This document shows positions 25,822-36,423 of a stretch of DNA of 64,000 nucleotides, piece by piece; position 1 is the first letter of the stretch; the number at the start of each line of letters is the position of its first letter. This stretch comes from Bin87 sp965116785. Its GTDB lineage: Bacteria > Chloroflexota > Dehalococcoidia > Lucifugimonadales > UBA3495. The notes under the pieces were generated by a model that was not told the origin of the DNA, did no database searches, and was given only the letters and a program-made list of their open reading frames with translations. A program made the position numbers and the translations under genes. The stretch is from contig OZ220731.1 of the NCBI GenBank assembly GCA_965116785.1, positions 1,736,001 to 1,800,000 on the forward strand, read 5' to 3'.

Positions 25822-28800
25822 ATGCCATTAACCTCGTTCCATCCAGTGATCCAACGCTGGTTCGCCAGCCGGTTCGCCGCTCCGACGGAGGCCCAAACCG
25901 CGGGTTGGCCGGCAATCGCGCAGGGACGGCATACGCTGATCGCCGCTCCCACCGGGTCGGGCAAAACCCTCACGGCCTTCCTGACCTGCATCGATCAACT
26001 GGTACGCCAGGGAATGGACGCCGGGTTACCCGACACGACGCAGGTGGTTTACGTCTCGCCCCTGAAAGCCCTGTCCAACGACATCCAGAAAAACCTCGCG
26101 ACGCCTCTGGAAGAGATAGCAGCGTTGGCTGAGGAAACGGGGACGCCCATCCCGCAGATAACTACGGCGGTCCGCACCGGCGACACGCCGTCATCGGAAC
26201 GGCAGAAGCTGGCCAAGCGGCCGCCGCATATCCTCATCACCACCCCCGAATCGCTGTACATCCTGTTGACCTCGGAGAGCGGCCGGCGGGGACTGAAGCA
26301 CGTCAGGACGCTGATCCTGGACGAGATCCACGCCGTCGCCGACGACAAGCGCGGCGCGCATCTGGCCCTCTCGGTGGAGCGGCTTTGCCAGCTTTCCGAC
26401 GAGCCCATCACCCGCATCGGTTTGTCCGCAACCCAGCGGCCCTTGTCGGAAATGGCGCGGTTCCTCGTCGGCAACCGCCACATCGACGCCGCGGACAATC
26501 CGGACTGCGTGGTGGTCGATACGGGCAGCCAGCGGAAAATCGACCTGTCCGTTGAGCTGCCGAAGCAGGAACTAGGTCCCATCGCGACGCACGAAATCTG
26601 GGGCGAGACCCTGGACTCCATCGCCGGCGTCACCGAGACCCACGCCATAACTCTGGTCTTCGTCAACACCCGTCGGCTGGTGGAACGGGTGGCCCACCAG
26701 CTTACCTCCCGCCTCGGCGAGGAAGCAGTCGTCGCCCACCACGGCAGCCTGTCCCGGGCGACCCGATGGGACGCCGAACAGAAGCTGAAAAACGGACAGG
26801 TGAAAGTTTGCGTCGCTACGGCCTCGCTGGAACTGGGCATCGACATCGGCGAGATTGACCTCGTCTGTCAGATTGGCTCTCCCCGCTCCATCGGGTTGTT
26901 GGTGCAGCGGGTCGGCCGGTCGGGACACACGGTCGGCGGCGTGCCGAAAGGCAAGCTGTTCCCCCTGACCCGTGATGAAATGCTTGAGTGCGCGGCGCTT
27001 TCGCGTGCCGTGCTCCAGGGCAACCTGGACACCTTCGCCATTCCGTCGTGGCCGCTGGACGTGATGGCCCAGCAGACGGTGGCTGCGTGCGCCTCTGAGG
27101 ACTGGGATGAGGATGATCTGTTCGAGCTGTGCCGGCGGGCCTACCCTTACCGGGAACTGCCCCGCGACAAATTCGACCAAGTGGTGGAGTCCCTTTCCCA
27201 GGGGTTCGCCCCGCGCTTGGGGCGGAATGGGGCGCATCTACACCGGGATGGTATCAATCACCAGTTGAAGGGACGCCGCGGAGCGCGCCTCGCCGCCCTG
27301 ACCAGCGGCGGAGCCATTCCCGACAACGCCGACTACGACGTGGTGGCCGATCCGGACGGCACTTTCGTGGGAACCGTCAACGAGGATTTCGCCATCGAGA
27401 GCATGGCCGGCGACATTTTCCTGCTGGGCAACACACCCTGGAAAGTTCGCCGGGTGGAAAGTGGACGGGTGCGGGTCGAAGACGCCCAGGGCAATCTACC
27501 GACCATCCCATTCTGGCTTGGCGAAGCTCCGGGACGCACCTGGGAACTTTCCGATGAGATCACCGCGCTTCGGGCCGGCATCGACCGGCTCCTGGACAAT
27601 CCTCAAGACGCCGAAGCGTGGCTCATGGCAGAGGCTGACGTGACTGCGGAGGTCGCACGGCAGTTGGTGGCCTACCTGATAGAAGGCAAGAGGGTGCTGG
27701 GCGTGGTCCCCACCGCCAACCGGGTGGTGGCGGAGAGGTTCTTTGACGAGAGTGGCGGCATGCAGTTGGTGATCCACGCTCCCTTCGGCGCGGCCATCAA
27801 CCGGGCGTGGGGCATGGCGCTGCGCAAGCGCATCTGCCGTACCTTCGATTTCGAGTTACAGGCCACGGCCACCGACGACGGGTTGAACTTTTCCCTGGGA
27901 CCCAGCATGGCCTTCCCCCTGGGCGATGTGTTCAACTACCTCTCGCCCAACACGGTGGAGGAGGTGCTGACCCAGGCAGTGTTCCAGGCGCCGTTGTTCG
28001 GGACCCGTTGGCGCTGGAACGCTTCCCGGTTCCTGGCCCTGCTTCGACACTCTGGCGGCAAGAAGGTGCCGGCTCCACTGCAGAGGATGCGCTCCGACGA
28101 CCTGCTCGCCGCCGTGTTCCCCGCCCAGGTGCAGTGCCAGGACAACGCCGGCCCCGGCGACATCGAGCCGCCGGACCATCCCCTGGTGTTCGAAACCACC
28201 CGCGACTGTCTCACCGAGGCCATGGACCTGGCGGGACTGAAGAGTGTGCTGGAGTCCATGCGGTCCGGCGCAATCGAGGTGTTCGCCAAGGACACGGTTC
28301 AGCCGTCGGTATTCGCCCACCAGATCCTCAACGCCATGCCCTATGCGTTCCTGGACGACGCGCCGCTGGAGGAAAGGCGAGCTCGCGCCGTCTCCCTGCG
28401 CCGCGCCCTGCCCGAGGACGCACGCGACCTGTCGGCACTCGACCCGGACGCCATCAAGAACGAGACGGCTCACGCCTGGCCGGCCATCCGCGACGCCGAC
28501 GAACTTCACGACGCCCTGCTGACGCTTCGCGTCGCTCCGCTGGACGAGCTGGCGTCGCGCACCGAGACGGCTACCCGTGAGATGTTGCGCGCATGGCTGG
28601 AGGAACTGGCTCAGGCGGGACGGGCGCTGCGTATCGTCCAACCGGAAGGCATGACCCTCTGGTTGGCCGCCGAACACCCTGGTCTCGCAGTGTCCGCCTA
28701 TCCGGATAGCACATTGGAAGGGAAGGTCGCCCTGAAGCCCCCGACCGCAATACGCGGCAGCGATGAAATCGACCGCGAAAAAGCCGTGCTGCATGTGATG

Positions 28801-30327
28801 CGGGGTTGGGCCGAGTGCTCCGGTCCATTCACGATTCGCGAAATGACCGGACTGCTTGGCCTATCTCGTTCCTGCGTCGAAACCGCTGTGGCCGGACTGG
28901 AAAACGAGGGCTTGGTGCTGCGCGGCAGTTTCCGACCCGGAGTTGACGCGGAAGAATTCTGCGACCGGCGTATTCTCGCCCGCATCCACCGCGCCACGGT
29001 GGGCCGATTGCGACGGGAGATCGAACCGGTTTCGCAGGCGTCGTTCATGCGCTTCCTGTTCCGGTGGCAGCACGCGGCCGCCGGTTGGGAGGCCACCGGC
29101 GAAGGCGGGCTGCTGGACGTGATCGACATGCTTCAGGGGTTCGAGACGCCGGCTGCCGCATGGGAGTCGGAGTTGCTGGTGCGCCGGGTGTCTGACTACG
29201 GTCCGGAGCTGCTGGATCGCCTGTGCACCGGCGGAGAAGTCGCATGGGGCCGTTTTTCCCGCAGCAGCAACACCGCATCAGCCATCAGCGCCGTTCCAAG
29301 AGCCGCTCCCCTGACGCGCGCTTCCGGTATCACAGTTTGCCTGCGCGAGTCCCTGGACTGGCTGTTGGACCCCGCCCCCGAGAGCGTCACCAAACTGCAA
29401 GGAGCGGGGGCGGAAATACTCGAAGTCCTGCGCACCCGGGGCGCATGCTTCCAGGCTGACCTGATCGCCCGCACCCGGCGCCTGCCGTCGGATGTGGAGG
29501 AAGCACTGTGGATGTTGGCAACCAACGGGTTGGTGACTTGCGACAGCGTCGTTCCCCTGCGCGCTCGCATCATGGGCAACAAACACCGGGGTCGGGCGGA
29601 CCGCAATCGTACCCGGCGCGGCGGCAACGCTGCTTCGGGTTCCGCGAGTTCGCGCCTCGGCAACAGCCAGCCGCAGGCGTCTCTCCGTCCTGCATCGCAA
29701 CGGCGAGTCAGCGCCGGCCGGTGGTCTCTGTTGGAGTCGCTTGACCCGGTCGAAGACCCCTTGACGGCCAAAGCCATGCAACTTCTCCGCCGGTACGGCG
29801 TGGTGTTTCCCGAATTGATGGCCCGGGAACGAATGGCTCCCCGCTGGCGGGACTTGACGCGGATCTACCGCACGCTGGAACTCAAGGGAGAGATCAGGGG
29901 CGGGCGGTTCGTGTCCGGGTTTGTTGGCGAACAGTTCGCGCTGCCCGATGCCGTCTCAGCCCTTCGGGAGGCGCACCGCGCCCCGGCCACCGGAGGATTG
30001 GAAGTCGTTTCCGCCTGCGATCCACTTAACCTGGTCGGCATCGTCACACCCGGTGAGCGGGTGCAATCTCAACCGGGGAACCGGATTGTATTCCGTGACG
30101 GCGTCCCCATGGTGTCGCTGGAAAAAGGCGCCGTCGTCACTCGATCCGGCGCCGACGCGGACACAGTAGCCGCCGCTACGGATCTTCTCTACGGGCCTAT
30201 CCGGACTCCCCGCCCTAAATCGCACGCACGCTACGACGCTGTCCAGGGCTCGTCCCAGAACTCTGGGCCGCTGCCCGACCACGCGGAGTTGAATCCCGTA
30301 CCCGCCTCCCTTTTCAACCTCAACTGA
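25822..30327 (+). CDS. lhr: Lhr-type large helicase (superfamily 2)
   Basis: A 1501-residue ATP-dependent 3'-5' helicase of the long Lhr family. The N-terminal helicase core shows motif I APTGSGKT (about residues 40-47), motif Ia VYVSPLKALSNDIQ, motif II DEIH, motif III SAT, and motifs IV-VI with ATASLELGIDIGEIDLVCQ, split as ATASLELGIDIG and EIDLVCQIGSPRSIGLLVQR, then VGRSGH. The Lhr winged-helix and core extension domains follow, and the large C-terminal region (to 1501) matches in size the long bacterial forms. Lhr unwinds RNA:DNA hybrids and belongs to the DNA-damage response in mycobacteria. Monocistronic here, with a possible leaderless start. Confidence 0.95.
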   Translation: MPLTSFHPVIQRWFASRFAAPTEAQTAGWPAIAQGRHTLIAAPTGSGKTLTAFLTCIDQLVRQGMDAGLPDTTQVVYVSPLKALSNDIQKNLATPLEEIAALAEETGTPIPQITTAVRTGDTPSSERQKLAKRPPHILITTPESLYILLTSESGRRGLKHVRTLILDEIHAVADDKRGAHLALSVERLCQLSDEPITRIGLSATQRPLSEMARFLVGNRHIDAADNPDCVVVDTGSQRKIDLSVELPKQELGPIATHEIWGETLDSIAGVTETHAITLVFVNTRRLVERVAHQLTSRLGEEAVVAHHGSLSRATRWDAEQKLKNGQVKVCVATASLELGIDIGEIDLVCQIGSPRSIGLLVQRVGRSGHTVGGVPKGKLFPLTRDEMLECAALSRAVLQGNLDTFAIPSWPLDVMAQQTVAACASEDWDEDDLFELCRRAYPYRELPRDKFDQVVESLSQGFAPRLGRNGAHLHRDGINHQLKGRRGARLAALTSGGAIPDNADYDVVADPDGTFVGTVNEDFAIESMAGDIFLLGNTPWKVRRVESGRVRVEDAQGNLPTIPFWLGEAPGRTWELSDEITALRAGIDRLLDNPQDAEAWLMAEADVTAEVARQLVAYLIEGKRVLGVVPTANRVVAERFFDESGGMQLVIHAPFGAAINRAWGMALRKRICRTFDFELQATATDDGLNFSLGPSMAFPLGDVFNYLSPNTVEEVLTQAVFQAPLFGTRWRWNASRFLALLRHSGGKKVPAPLQRMRSDDLLAAVFPAQVQCQDNAGPGDIEPPDHPLVFETTRDCLTEAMDLAGLKSVLESMRSGAIEVFAKDTVQPSVFAHQILNAMPYAFLDDAPLEERRARAVSLRRALPEDARDLSALDPDAIKNETAHAWPAIRDADELHDALLTLRVAPLDELASRTETATREMLRAWLEELAQAGRALRIVQPEGMTLWLAAEHPGLAVSAYPDSTLEGKVALKPPTAIRGSDEIDREKAVLHVMRGWAECSGPFTIREMTGLLGLSRSCVETAVAGLENEGLVLRGSFRPGVDAEEFCDRRILARIHRATVGRLRREIEPVSQASFMRFLFRWQHAAAGWEATGEGGLLDVIDMLQGFETPAAAWESELLVRRVSDYGPELLDRLCTGGEVAWGRFSRSSNTASAISAVPRAAPLTRASGITVCLRESLDWLLDPAPESVTKLQGAGAEILEVLRTRGACFQADLIARTRRLPSDVEEALWMLATNGLVTCDSVVPLRARIMGNKHRGRADRNRTRRGGNAASGSASSRLGNSQPQASLRPASQRRVSAGRWSLLESLDPVEDPLTAKAMQLLRRYGVVFPELMARERMAPRWRDLTRIYRTLELKGEIRGGRFVSGFVGEQFALPDAVSALREAHRAPATGGLEVVSACDPLNLVGIVTPGERVQSQPGNRIVFRDGVPMVSLEKGAVVTRSGADADTVAAATDLLYGPIRTPRPKSHARYDAVQGSSQNSGPLPDHAELNPVPASLFNLN

Positions 30328-30656
30328 GCTTCCTGCAAATCCCGTTTCAGGGTCGGCGCCGGCAACCGCCCCGGCCCGCCCAACGACCTGCAGACCGGCC
30401 GGTGTAGGGGCGGAAGGGTGGACCCTGAGCCTGACACTAGCCGAAACATCAACCCGGAGCGGAGGCCTCGGCCGGGTCGCACGCGTCGGAGCGGCGACAC
30501 AGGGTCGCGACCCGGATGGCCCCGCATGAATTGAAACCGCCTGGCCGCCGTGCTACCGTTCGACATCCACTGGACTATGCGGATCTGTCGTTGGCAAGGC
30601 GCGTCTTGCCGTCACGACGAGCCGCCTGTTCCATCGAAGTTTCTGGGAGCCCTGCG
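30328..30656. other. Intergenic region
   Basis: No gene was recognised. A frame open from 30516 continues into the downstream flavoenzyme but has no ribosome-binding site and encodes an unrelated leader. I see no clear terminator for lhr. Confidence 0.45.
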
Positions 30657-31790
30657 ATGCGAATGGAACCAATCAGCCTCTACGATTATGAGGCACGAGC
30701 CCGGCACATTCTGCCCCATAACAATTGGGTGTTCGTAGAAGCCGGCGCGATGGACGAGAGGACCACGGCCCGCAACCGTTCCGCGTTCGAAGCGCTGACG
30801 CTGCGGCCGCGATTCCTGCGCGATACCACCGAGCGCAAGACCGCGACCACCGTGCTGGGAACCGACATCAGCTTCCCGGTGATGATCGCGCCCACCGACG
30901 CGCACCTGAACGCGCACCCGGAGGCGGAGCGGGCCACCGCACGCGGTGCGGGCATGTCCGGAACGCTGATGATGTGCAGCACGTCTTCCAACTGCAGCAT
31001 GGAAGAAATCGCCGAGGCCGCGACCGGACCGCTCTGGTTCCAGCTTTCCCATCGCGGCTACGACCTGACGGAGAACCTGGTGAAGCGGGCCGAGGCCGCC
31101 GGTTTCAGGGCCATTGTACTCACGATCGACGCGCCCTTTCCCACCCCCAAAGAGCGTGATACACGCAACCGCTACGAGCGGCCCGGCGAACACGGCAACT
31201 TCCGAGAACAGCAGGCCCGAGTCGTCGCGGCGGGCGGATCGCGAGACTGGGAGATGCCACAATCTCCGCCAATCACCTGGCGCGACGTGGAATGGCTGCG
31301 CAGCCTGACGGACCTGCCGCTGGTTTTGAAGGGTCTCCGCGTCGCTGAAGACGCGCGGTTGGCCGTGGAACACGGCGTGGAGGCGATCCAGGTGTCAACC
31401 CACGGCGGACGCCGGTTTGACGACACCATGTCCAGTATCGAAATGGTGCCGGAGATCGTCGCTGCCACGCAGGGAAAGGTGGAGATATACGTCGATTCGG
31501 GCGTGAGACGCGGCAGCGACGTGCTCAAGGCTCTGGCCCTGGGCGCCACCGCCGTCGCCGTTGGGCGACCGCTTTACTGGGGTCTCGCGGTGAACGGCGC
31601 CGATGGCGTCCATCACATGCTTGAAATCCTGCGCGAGGAGTTCGACCGCGCCATGGCCTACTGCGGCCAGAGCAGCGTGGATAACCTGGAGGATCGGTTG
31701 CTCAACATCCCCCGCGATTGGGGCCCGTTCCGGACGGAAAACGACCTCGGGGACCACTTGCCAACTCCCCAGGGAGAAGGGAAAGCCTGA
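30657..31790 (+). CDS. FMN-dependent alpha-hydroxy-acid oxidase/dehydrogenase
   Basis: A 377-residue member of the LldD/glycolate-oxidase family, which oxidises L-2-hydroxy acids. Features: N-terminal YDYEARARHILPHNNWVFVEAG, the FMN-site APTDAHLNAHPEAERATARG, the active-site STHGGRRFD with the base His249, and the FMN-phosphate loop DSGVRRGSDVLKALALGA followed by VGRPLYWGL. The usual SNHGGRQLD motif is altered at three positions (T for N, R for Q, F for L), so substrate preference may be unusual. ATG 30657 has GGGAG at 30645-30649; a second ATG at 30663 is possible. Confidence 0.92.
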   Translation: MRMEPISLYDYEARARHILPHNNWVFVEAGAMDERTTARNRSAFEALTLRPRFLRDTTERKTATTVLGTDISFPVMIAPTDAHLNAHPEAERATARGAGMSGTLMMCSTSSNCSMEEIAEAATGPLWFQLSHRGYDLTENLVKRAEAAGFRAIVLTIDAPFPTPKERDTRNRYERPGEHGNFREQQARVVAAGGSRDWEMPQSPPITWRDVEWLRSLTDLPLVLKGLRVAEDARLAVEHGVEAIQVSTHGGRRFDDTMSSIEMVPEIVAATQGKVEIYVDSGVRRGSDVLKALALGATAVAVGRPLYWGLAVNGADGVHHMLEILREEFDRAMAYCGQSSVDNLEDRLLNIPRDWGPFRTENDLGDHLPTPQGEGKA

Positions 31791-32754
31791 GGCGCGACGC
31801 CCCGCGGCGGATTGCGTCCACTATCGGGTGTCGCCTGAAGAATCAGAGGTTCCTTGCCCGCAAAGCGTGGGGGTTCCGCGACCGGTCCTGCACGCGGCCC
31901 GCCGACGTCTTACGGAGACGGGTTGAAGGCGCGCCATCATAACAGTGCGTCGGGGTTCTGCGATTCCCGGGACCGCGCAAGAGGTGAGCCGCCTCGTCTG
32001 CCGCTCCGAATCCGGTTCAATCCCAGTGCGACCCTGCCTCATCGGGTATGTAGCAATTCCGACAGGGATGACGCTGTAGCCTTCTTCATACCACCCGTAT
32101 GCGGTTTCTCCGAGTACGACGATTTCGCTCTGGATAGTTCCTTGACCCCTTGGTGACGGGCGGTTCACCGCGCGGCGCAGTGGCGCATTTCCATCGCATC
32201 GCAGCTGGTTCCCGTACGGTCAAACCCAATTGCTTCAGCGGCTGCCTGCCGTGTTGACCCTAACTGGCACTGGTCTCACCGCGTGGCGGAAGCGGCTAGG
32301 CTGCCTGGACACCACCTACCGTTCCGGTTGCGCGATGCTGGGCCATACTCCCAGCGCCCTGGCGGTGGCCAGTGGTTAGTGATGGCAGATGCGCATGGCG
32401 GGCCAACGTCCGTGCTCTCGACGGGGACCGCGACGACACGGATCAACGAGGTTGGCGCGTTCTCGTTCACCCAACACTGCTCTTGGCAAATGTAGCGCCT
32501 GAGCAGACCAACCCCAGGATAACCGTTTCGATGGCAACGACAGGGTTCGCCGGTGTCCGAATCCGCGTCTGCGGCGGGTTCCGACACATTGACGGGTTGG
32601 CACCAACAACGTTCGAATATTCACTAAATGCCGTCCCAACTTTCATATGTGGCCATAAATCAAGAAAAGTACAATTGAAGTGACAGTGCCGGCACCTGCC
32701 GTTACGCGATGTGTGTGACGGATGATGGCACTGCGCTTATGAAATGCAGAGTCA
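31791..32754. other. Intergenic region, nothing recognised
   Basis: About 960 bases with only short, unsupported open frames on both strands (for example 31821-32168 minus). No tRNA-like or strong hairpin structure was seen. The promoter of the fibronectin-type gene should lie in the right part, which is locally AT-richer near 32605-32670. Confidence 0.45.
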
Positions 32755-35535
32755 ATGACTTCGTTCGTGACACGAAAGCAGACCCGTGGGGATGCTGAAG
32801 TGGCTCTCATCAAACGTATCGGGTACAAGCTTCCGCTGATCATCGCGGTGGCCTTGGCCTGCGCGCTGGTCCTGCTCGCTCCTGCCGATTCCGGCCACGG
32901 CGCCAACCTTCCGGCGTGCCCCTCCGATTGGCCGGTGGTCGAGACCGACGACACCTTCCTGGAAACCGACTACGGCGGAGGCTCGTTCGAGGGGTTCCAT
33001 ACCGATTCCAACGGCACCGAGTGGTACATCTTCCGCAGCGTGGACGACAACGGCTACTCCCTGGTCCGCGCCTATCCGGCATCCGATCAGCACGATGCTG
33101 GCTACGTGACCGACCAACCCAGCAAGGTCTGCTACCTGATCGTGCGAGGGCCCGACGAAACCGAGGACAGGGACCCTCCCACCCAGATTGACTTCCCCAA
33201 CGAGAACGAGCCGGACACGTCCAACACAGGCAGCTCGAGTTCATCTCAAACCGGCACCCGCGGCACAGGTGGAACGGGCGGTTCCGATGGAGGAACGGGC
33301 GGCAAGGGATCCGGCGGTGGGAATGGGGGAAGCGGCGGCGACAACTGGCACGGCTCAGGGGATTACCCGGGGTGCGGAAACGCAGACATGGGCAGCTCCG
33401 GAACGCCGGCCGCCCCCACTGCTCCCACTCTCACCGGGACCTCGGTCTCGACATCAATCGCCGTCGCGTGGACCGCTCCCGCGAACAATGGCAACCCGAT
33501 CCTGCACTACGCCATCATGTACACCGTGCAAGGCGGCGAGAGCGCAAAAGTGTCCGCCGGCGGAGACAGCGAGGTCGTGACCGGTCTGAGCCTCGGAACC
33601 ACATACGAGGTCCGTGTGGCGGCGTGCAACTCGGTGGGATTCGGGCAATGGTCTCCGGGCAGTACGATCACGACCTCGAACACTTCCGGCAGCGGGGGCA
33701 GCGGCGCAACCGTCGGCACTACCACCAACGAGGGATGCGGCATTGCCGGACGGGGCACCGAGGGGACTCCGGATGCTCCCGATCAGCCCACTGTGGAGAG
33801 GCGAACGGACGCCCAAGCCTTCGTCGGATGGGTCGCTCCTGACAACGGGGGTTCGCCTATTCTCGACTATTCCATCATGTACACCCCGTCGGGAGGATCC
33901 GGTACAGAGGTTTCCGGGAACGGCTTAAGTGAGATTGTGACCGGGTTAACGGCGGGCACGGAGTATCTGGTCCAAGTGTCCGCATGCAACGCCGCAGGTT
34001 GGGGCGACTGGTCCCCGGGGACCATCCTGTCCGGCACGGTCAGCTCATCCAACAACGGGAACAATGGGAATAACGGGGGCACCACCACTTGCGGCGACGC
34101 GGCGCCGGGCAGCACCGGCACCCCGAGGGCTCCTGATGAGCCAACGCTCGGCGCACTGACAACTTCGCTGGGAGTGACTTGGACCGCGCCCAACCAGGGA
34201 GACTCAGCAATCCTCCGCTACGCCGTACACTACTTGCCGGATGGCGGCTCCAGCACCTGGACCACTTCCGACACGACCAGCGCAACTCTAACGGGCCTGA
34301 CCGCAAATACTCAATACCACGTGCGCGTTGCCGCCTGTAACGCGACCGGGTACAGCGACTGGTCACCTGCCGCATCGACCCCGTCGACCACCAACGGTAA
34401 TGGCAACAACGGCGGCAACAACGGTAACGGCAACAACGTAGGTTACAGCATCACGGACTGCGGCAGTGCCGACCGGGGCAGCGACGGTACGCCAGACCGA
34501 CCTACAGCGCCCACGCTGATCGTTACACAAGACAACACCCGCGTCGGCGTCGAATGGAGTGCGCCCCACGATAACGGTTCGCCCATCCTGGGCTACACCC
34601 TCATGTATGTGCCGGAAGCCGGAGTCCGAACCGTAATCGAAGCTGGAGGTTCGAGCGAGATCGTCAGCGGACTGGCTGCCGACAAGAAATATGAGATACG
34701 GGTGTCAGCCTGCAACTCGGTGGGGTTCAGCAATTGGTCGGCAGGAGCGACCATAGAAACCGCCAGCACGTCAGACGCGTCGGGCAGTAACACCCTGGGC
34801 GACACCAACAATAACTGGTGCGGCGTAGCTCTGGCAGGAAGCAACGGAACGCCCGGCACAGCCAACCCTCCGACCGAAACCAGTAAAACCGCAAATTCGA
34901 TATCCGTGTCATGGACCGCCCCGTCGAGCGACGGAGGGTCAGAGATCAAGATGTACGCAGTCCAGTGGACGCCATCCGGCGGCACGAGCCAAATGGAAAA
35001 GGTGATGACCGGGATGAGCTACACCATCACGGGTCTGGACGCGAACACCTCTCATACCGTGAATGTGGCTGCGTACAATGCGGTCGGAATGAGCAGCTGG
35101 TCCGCCGGGCTCGTCATCACGACCGAGCCTGATTCGTCGCAGTCCAACATAGTGCCCCAGTCTGACCAAACACCGGGCGATGGTGATGGCAACGACGGCG
35201 ACAGCGACGATACTGTGGATTGCACTGATGACGCGAGTGAACGAGACTGCTACGAAATCGTCGTATACGGGACGTGCGGAACCGGGGAGTGGGAAGGGCA
35301 TACACATGACCGAGGAGGCGGCTACTGGGGCGGCACCGTCGGTTGCCTAGCGGAAAGCCTCATCAACTCCATAGACCCTGCAGACGCTAACGGCCGGGAG
35401 CGAATGTGGACTAAATCGATGATGGAGGACCATAAACATCCCGGTTTTACAGACGCGGATCACAATGACAGTAGCTGTCACTCGCTACATTCTCAGGCCC
35501 ACGCTGGCCACACACCGCTGTCGTGTTCCAATTGA
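32755..35535 (+). CDS. Secreted protein with five fibronectin type III modules
   Basis: A 926-residue exported protein. A basic start and a hydrophobic stretch (about residues 27-45) form a signal peptide; a GTG at 32800 (residue 16) would give a more usual length. Residues 50-135 are a unique domain, followed by a Gly/Ser/Asn-rich spacer. Five FN3 modules start near residues 216, 338, 456, 578 and 699, each opened by a GTP..P motif and joined by Gly/Asn linkers. A Cys just before each module (CG.A) and a Cys in strand F (V.ACN..G) recur, except that module five has Tyr in the second place (VAAYNAVG). Residues 820-926 form a Cys/His-rich tail (HTHDR, DHKH, CHSLHSQAHAGH). Probably a cell-surface or matrix protein; function unknown. 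Confidence 0.85.
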   Translation: MTSFVTRKQTRGDAEVALIKRIGYKLPLIIAVALACALVLLAPADSGHGANLPACPSDWPVVETDDTFLETDYGGGSFEGFHTDSNGTEWYIFRSVDDNGYSLVRAYPASDQHDAGYVTDQPSKVCYLIVRGPDETEDRDPPTQIDFPNENEPDTSNTGSSSSSQTGTRGTGGTGGSDGGTGGKGSGGGNGGSGGDNWHGSGDYPGCGNADMGSSGTPAAPTAPTLTGTSVSTSIAVAWTAPANNGNPILHYAIMYTVQGGESAKVSAGGDSEVVTGLSLGTTYEVRVAACNSVGFGQWSPGSTITTSNTSGSGGSGATVGTTTNEGCGIAGRGTEGTPDAPDQPTVERRTDAQAFVGWVAPDNGGSPILDYSIMYTPSGGSGTEVSGNGLSEIVTGLTAGTEYLVQVSACNAAGWGDWSPGTILSGTVSSSNNGNNGNNGGTTTCGDAAPGSTGTPRAPDEPTLGALTTSLGVTWTAPNQGDSAILRYAVHYLPDGGSSTWTTSDTTSATLTGLTANTQYHVRVAACNATGYSDWSPAASTPSTTNGNGNNGGNNGNGNNVGYSITDCGSADRGSDGTPDRPTAPTLIVTQDNTRVGVEWSAPHDNGSPILGYTLMYVPEAGVRTVIEAGGSSEIVSGLAADKKYEIRVSACNSVGFSNWSAGATIETASTSDASGSNTLGDTNNNWCGVALAGSNGTPGTANPPTETSKTANSISVSWTAPSSDGGSEIKMYAVQWTPSGGTSQMEKVMTGMSYTITGLDANTSHTVNVAAYNAVGMSSWSAGLVITTEPDSSQSNIVPQSDQTPGDGDGNDGDSDDTVDCTDDASERDCYEIVVYGTCGTGEWEGHTHDRGGGYWGGTVGCLAESLINSIDPADANGRERMWTKSMMEDHKHPGFTDADHNDSSCHSLHSQAHAGHTPLSCSN

Positions 35536-35880
35536 CATAGACTCTCCCAAGAGTGGCCGGAACAGGAAGCAATATGGCACTTTACCGATCACACATCGGG
35601 CACACGGGCGCGCTTGGTTTCAAATTCGTTCGCGCTCGTGGACACGCCAAGACATCCTAACAACTTGATGATCTCACAGGCCGATCCAACAACCTCTCCC
35701 TGCCGCTCGAATCCGAAACGACAAAAGGCTGGCGACCGGCACCTCGGCCGCATCCCAAGGGGGCCGAAAACCTTAGGAGACGCTTATCTTTCAAGCCCGA
35801 TCTGCATGGTGCCGGTAGACCGCAGTCAGGCTCAGCAGTAACAGGTCATGAGTGGGGCATGCCCTCGTGCGTATGCGACC
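35536..35880. other. Intergenic region, nothing recognised
   Basis: A 345-base gap between the convergent fibronectin-type and lipoprotein genes. It contains no supported gene and no obvious terminator hairpin. Confidence 0.45.
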
Positions 35881-36201
35881 TCAGATGGGGCAGTCGGCCT
35901 TTTCGAGGTCTTTTTCAAAATCGTCGAGGCCTTTGCCCAACCTTTCCAACTTGGACATCTGCCCCTTGGGGTCCTCGTCCTCAAAGGGCATCGCGCTGAC
36001 CTCATACTCCTCGGCGAATTGGGCAGCCATCTCACGGCACTGCGCCTCCGAAGAGAAACTCGCTTCCAGCACCAACGCTTGAGCCCGCGGCACGACTTCG
36101 TCGGCTTTGCGCGCAATCTCGAACCTCGAGGGCTCGCCGCCACAACCCAGAAGGGGCATCAGCCACAGGCCGACGATCAGAGTTAGCAGCAGCGCCTTCA
36201 C
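35881..36201 (-). CDS. Small lipoprotein, unknown function
   Basis: A 106-residue protein with a short signal peptide ending in a lipobox (PLLGC, Cys20), so it should be lipid-anchored outside the membrane. The mature part (about 86 residues) is helical and charged, with a second and third Cys (SEAQCREMAAQF and the C-terminal ADCPI) that could form a disulphide. The start is GTG at 36201 with AAGGG five bases upstream. I recognise no family. It is divergent from the lipoprotein gene at 36424. Confidence 0.65.
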   Translation of the reverse strand: MKALLLTLIVGLWLMPLLGCGGEPSRFEIARKADEVVPRAQALVLEASFSSEAQCREMAAQFAEEYEVSAMPFEDEDPKGQMSKLERLGKGLDDFEKDLEKADCPI

Positions 36202-36381
36202 AATTGCCCTTCCGCTTCAAGATGACGGGCTCATAACATTCTTGTCGACCCCATCTGCACGTGTGACAAACAAAGTTCGCGGCGGCGCGGTTGTCCTGCG
36301 AGAACGCCGGTATTTGCAGTAATCCAGAGCAGTTCCAGCGCCATGATTAAAATGCGATAAATGGCGTGGAACCGGCTGCGA

Positions 36382-36390
36382 TGGTATAAA
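36382..36390 (+). promoter_or_regulatory. Extended -10 promoter candidate
   Basis: TGGTATAAA fits an extended -10 element and lies 34 bases before the ATG of the Thr/Pro-linker lipoprotein gene at 36424. No good -35 hexamer is visible, as is usual for extended -10 promoters. Confidence 0.45.
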
Positions 36391-36423
36391 CTCACCGAAC
36401 CAAATACATTTCAGGGGTCGCAT

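Noticed and set aside
30400..30430. GTAGGGGCGGAAGG sequence as a third copy of the TAGGGGCGAA palindrome
   Set aside because: Only one arm matches; no inverted partner is present.
34050..34440. AACGGTAATGGCAAC-like repeats as a CRISPR or tandem-repeat locus
   Set aside because: They encode the Asn/Gly-rich linkers of the FN3 protein in frame, with no spacer structure.
36361..36423. Upstream in-frame extension of the lipoprotein gene
   Set aside because: It overlaps the extended -10 box and would bury the lipobox behind a 21-residue leader without a ribosome-binding site.
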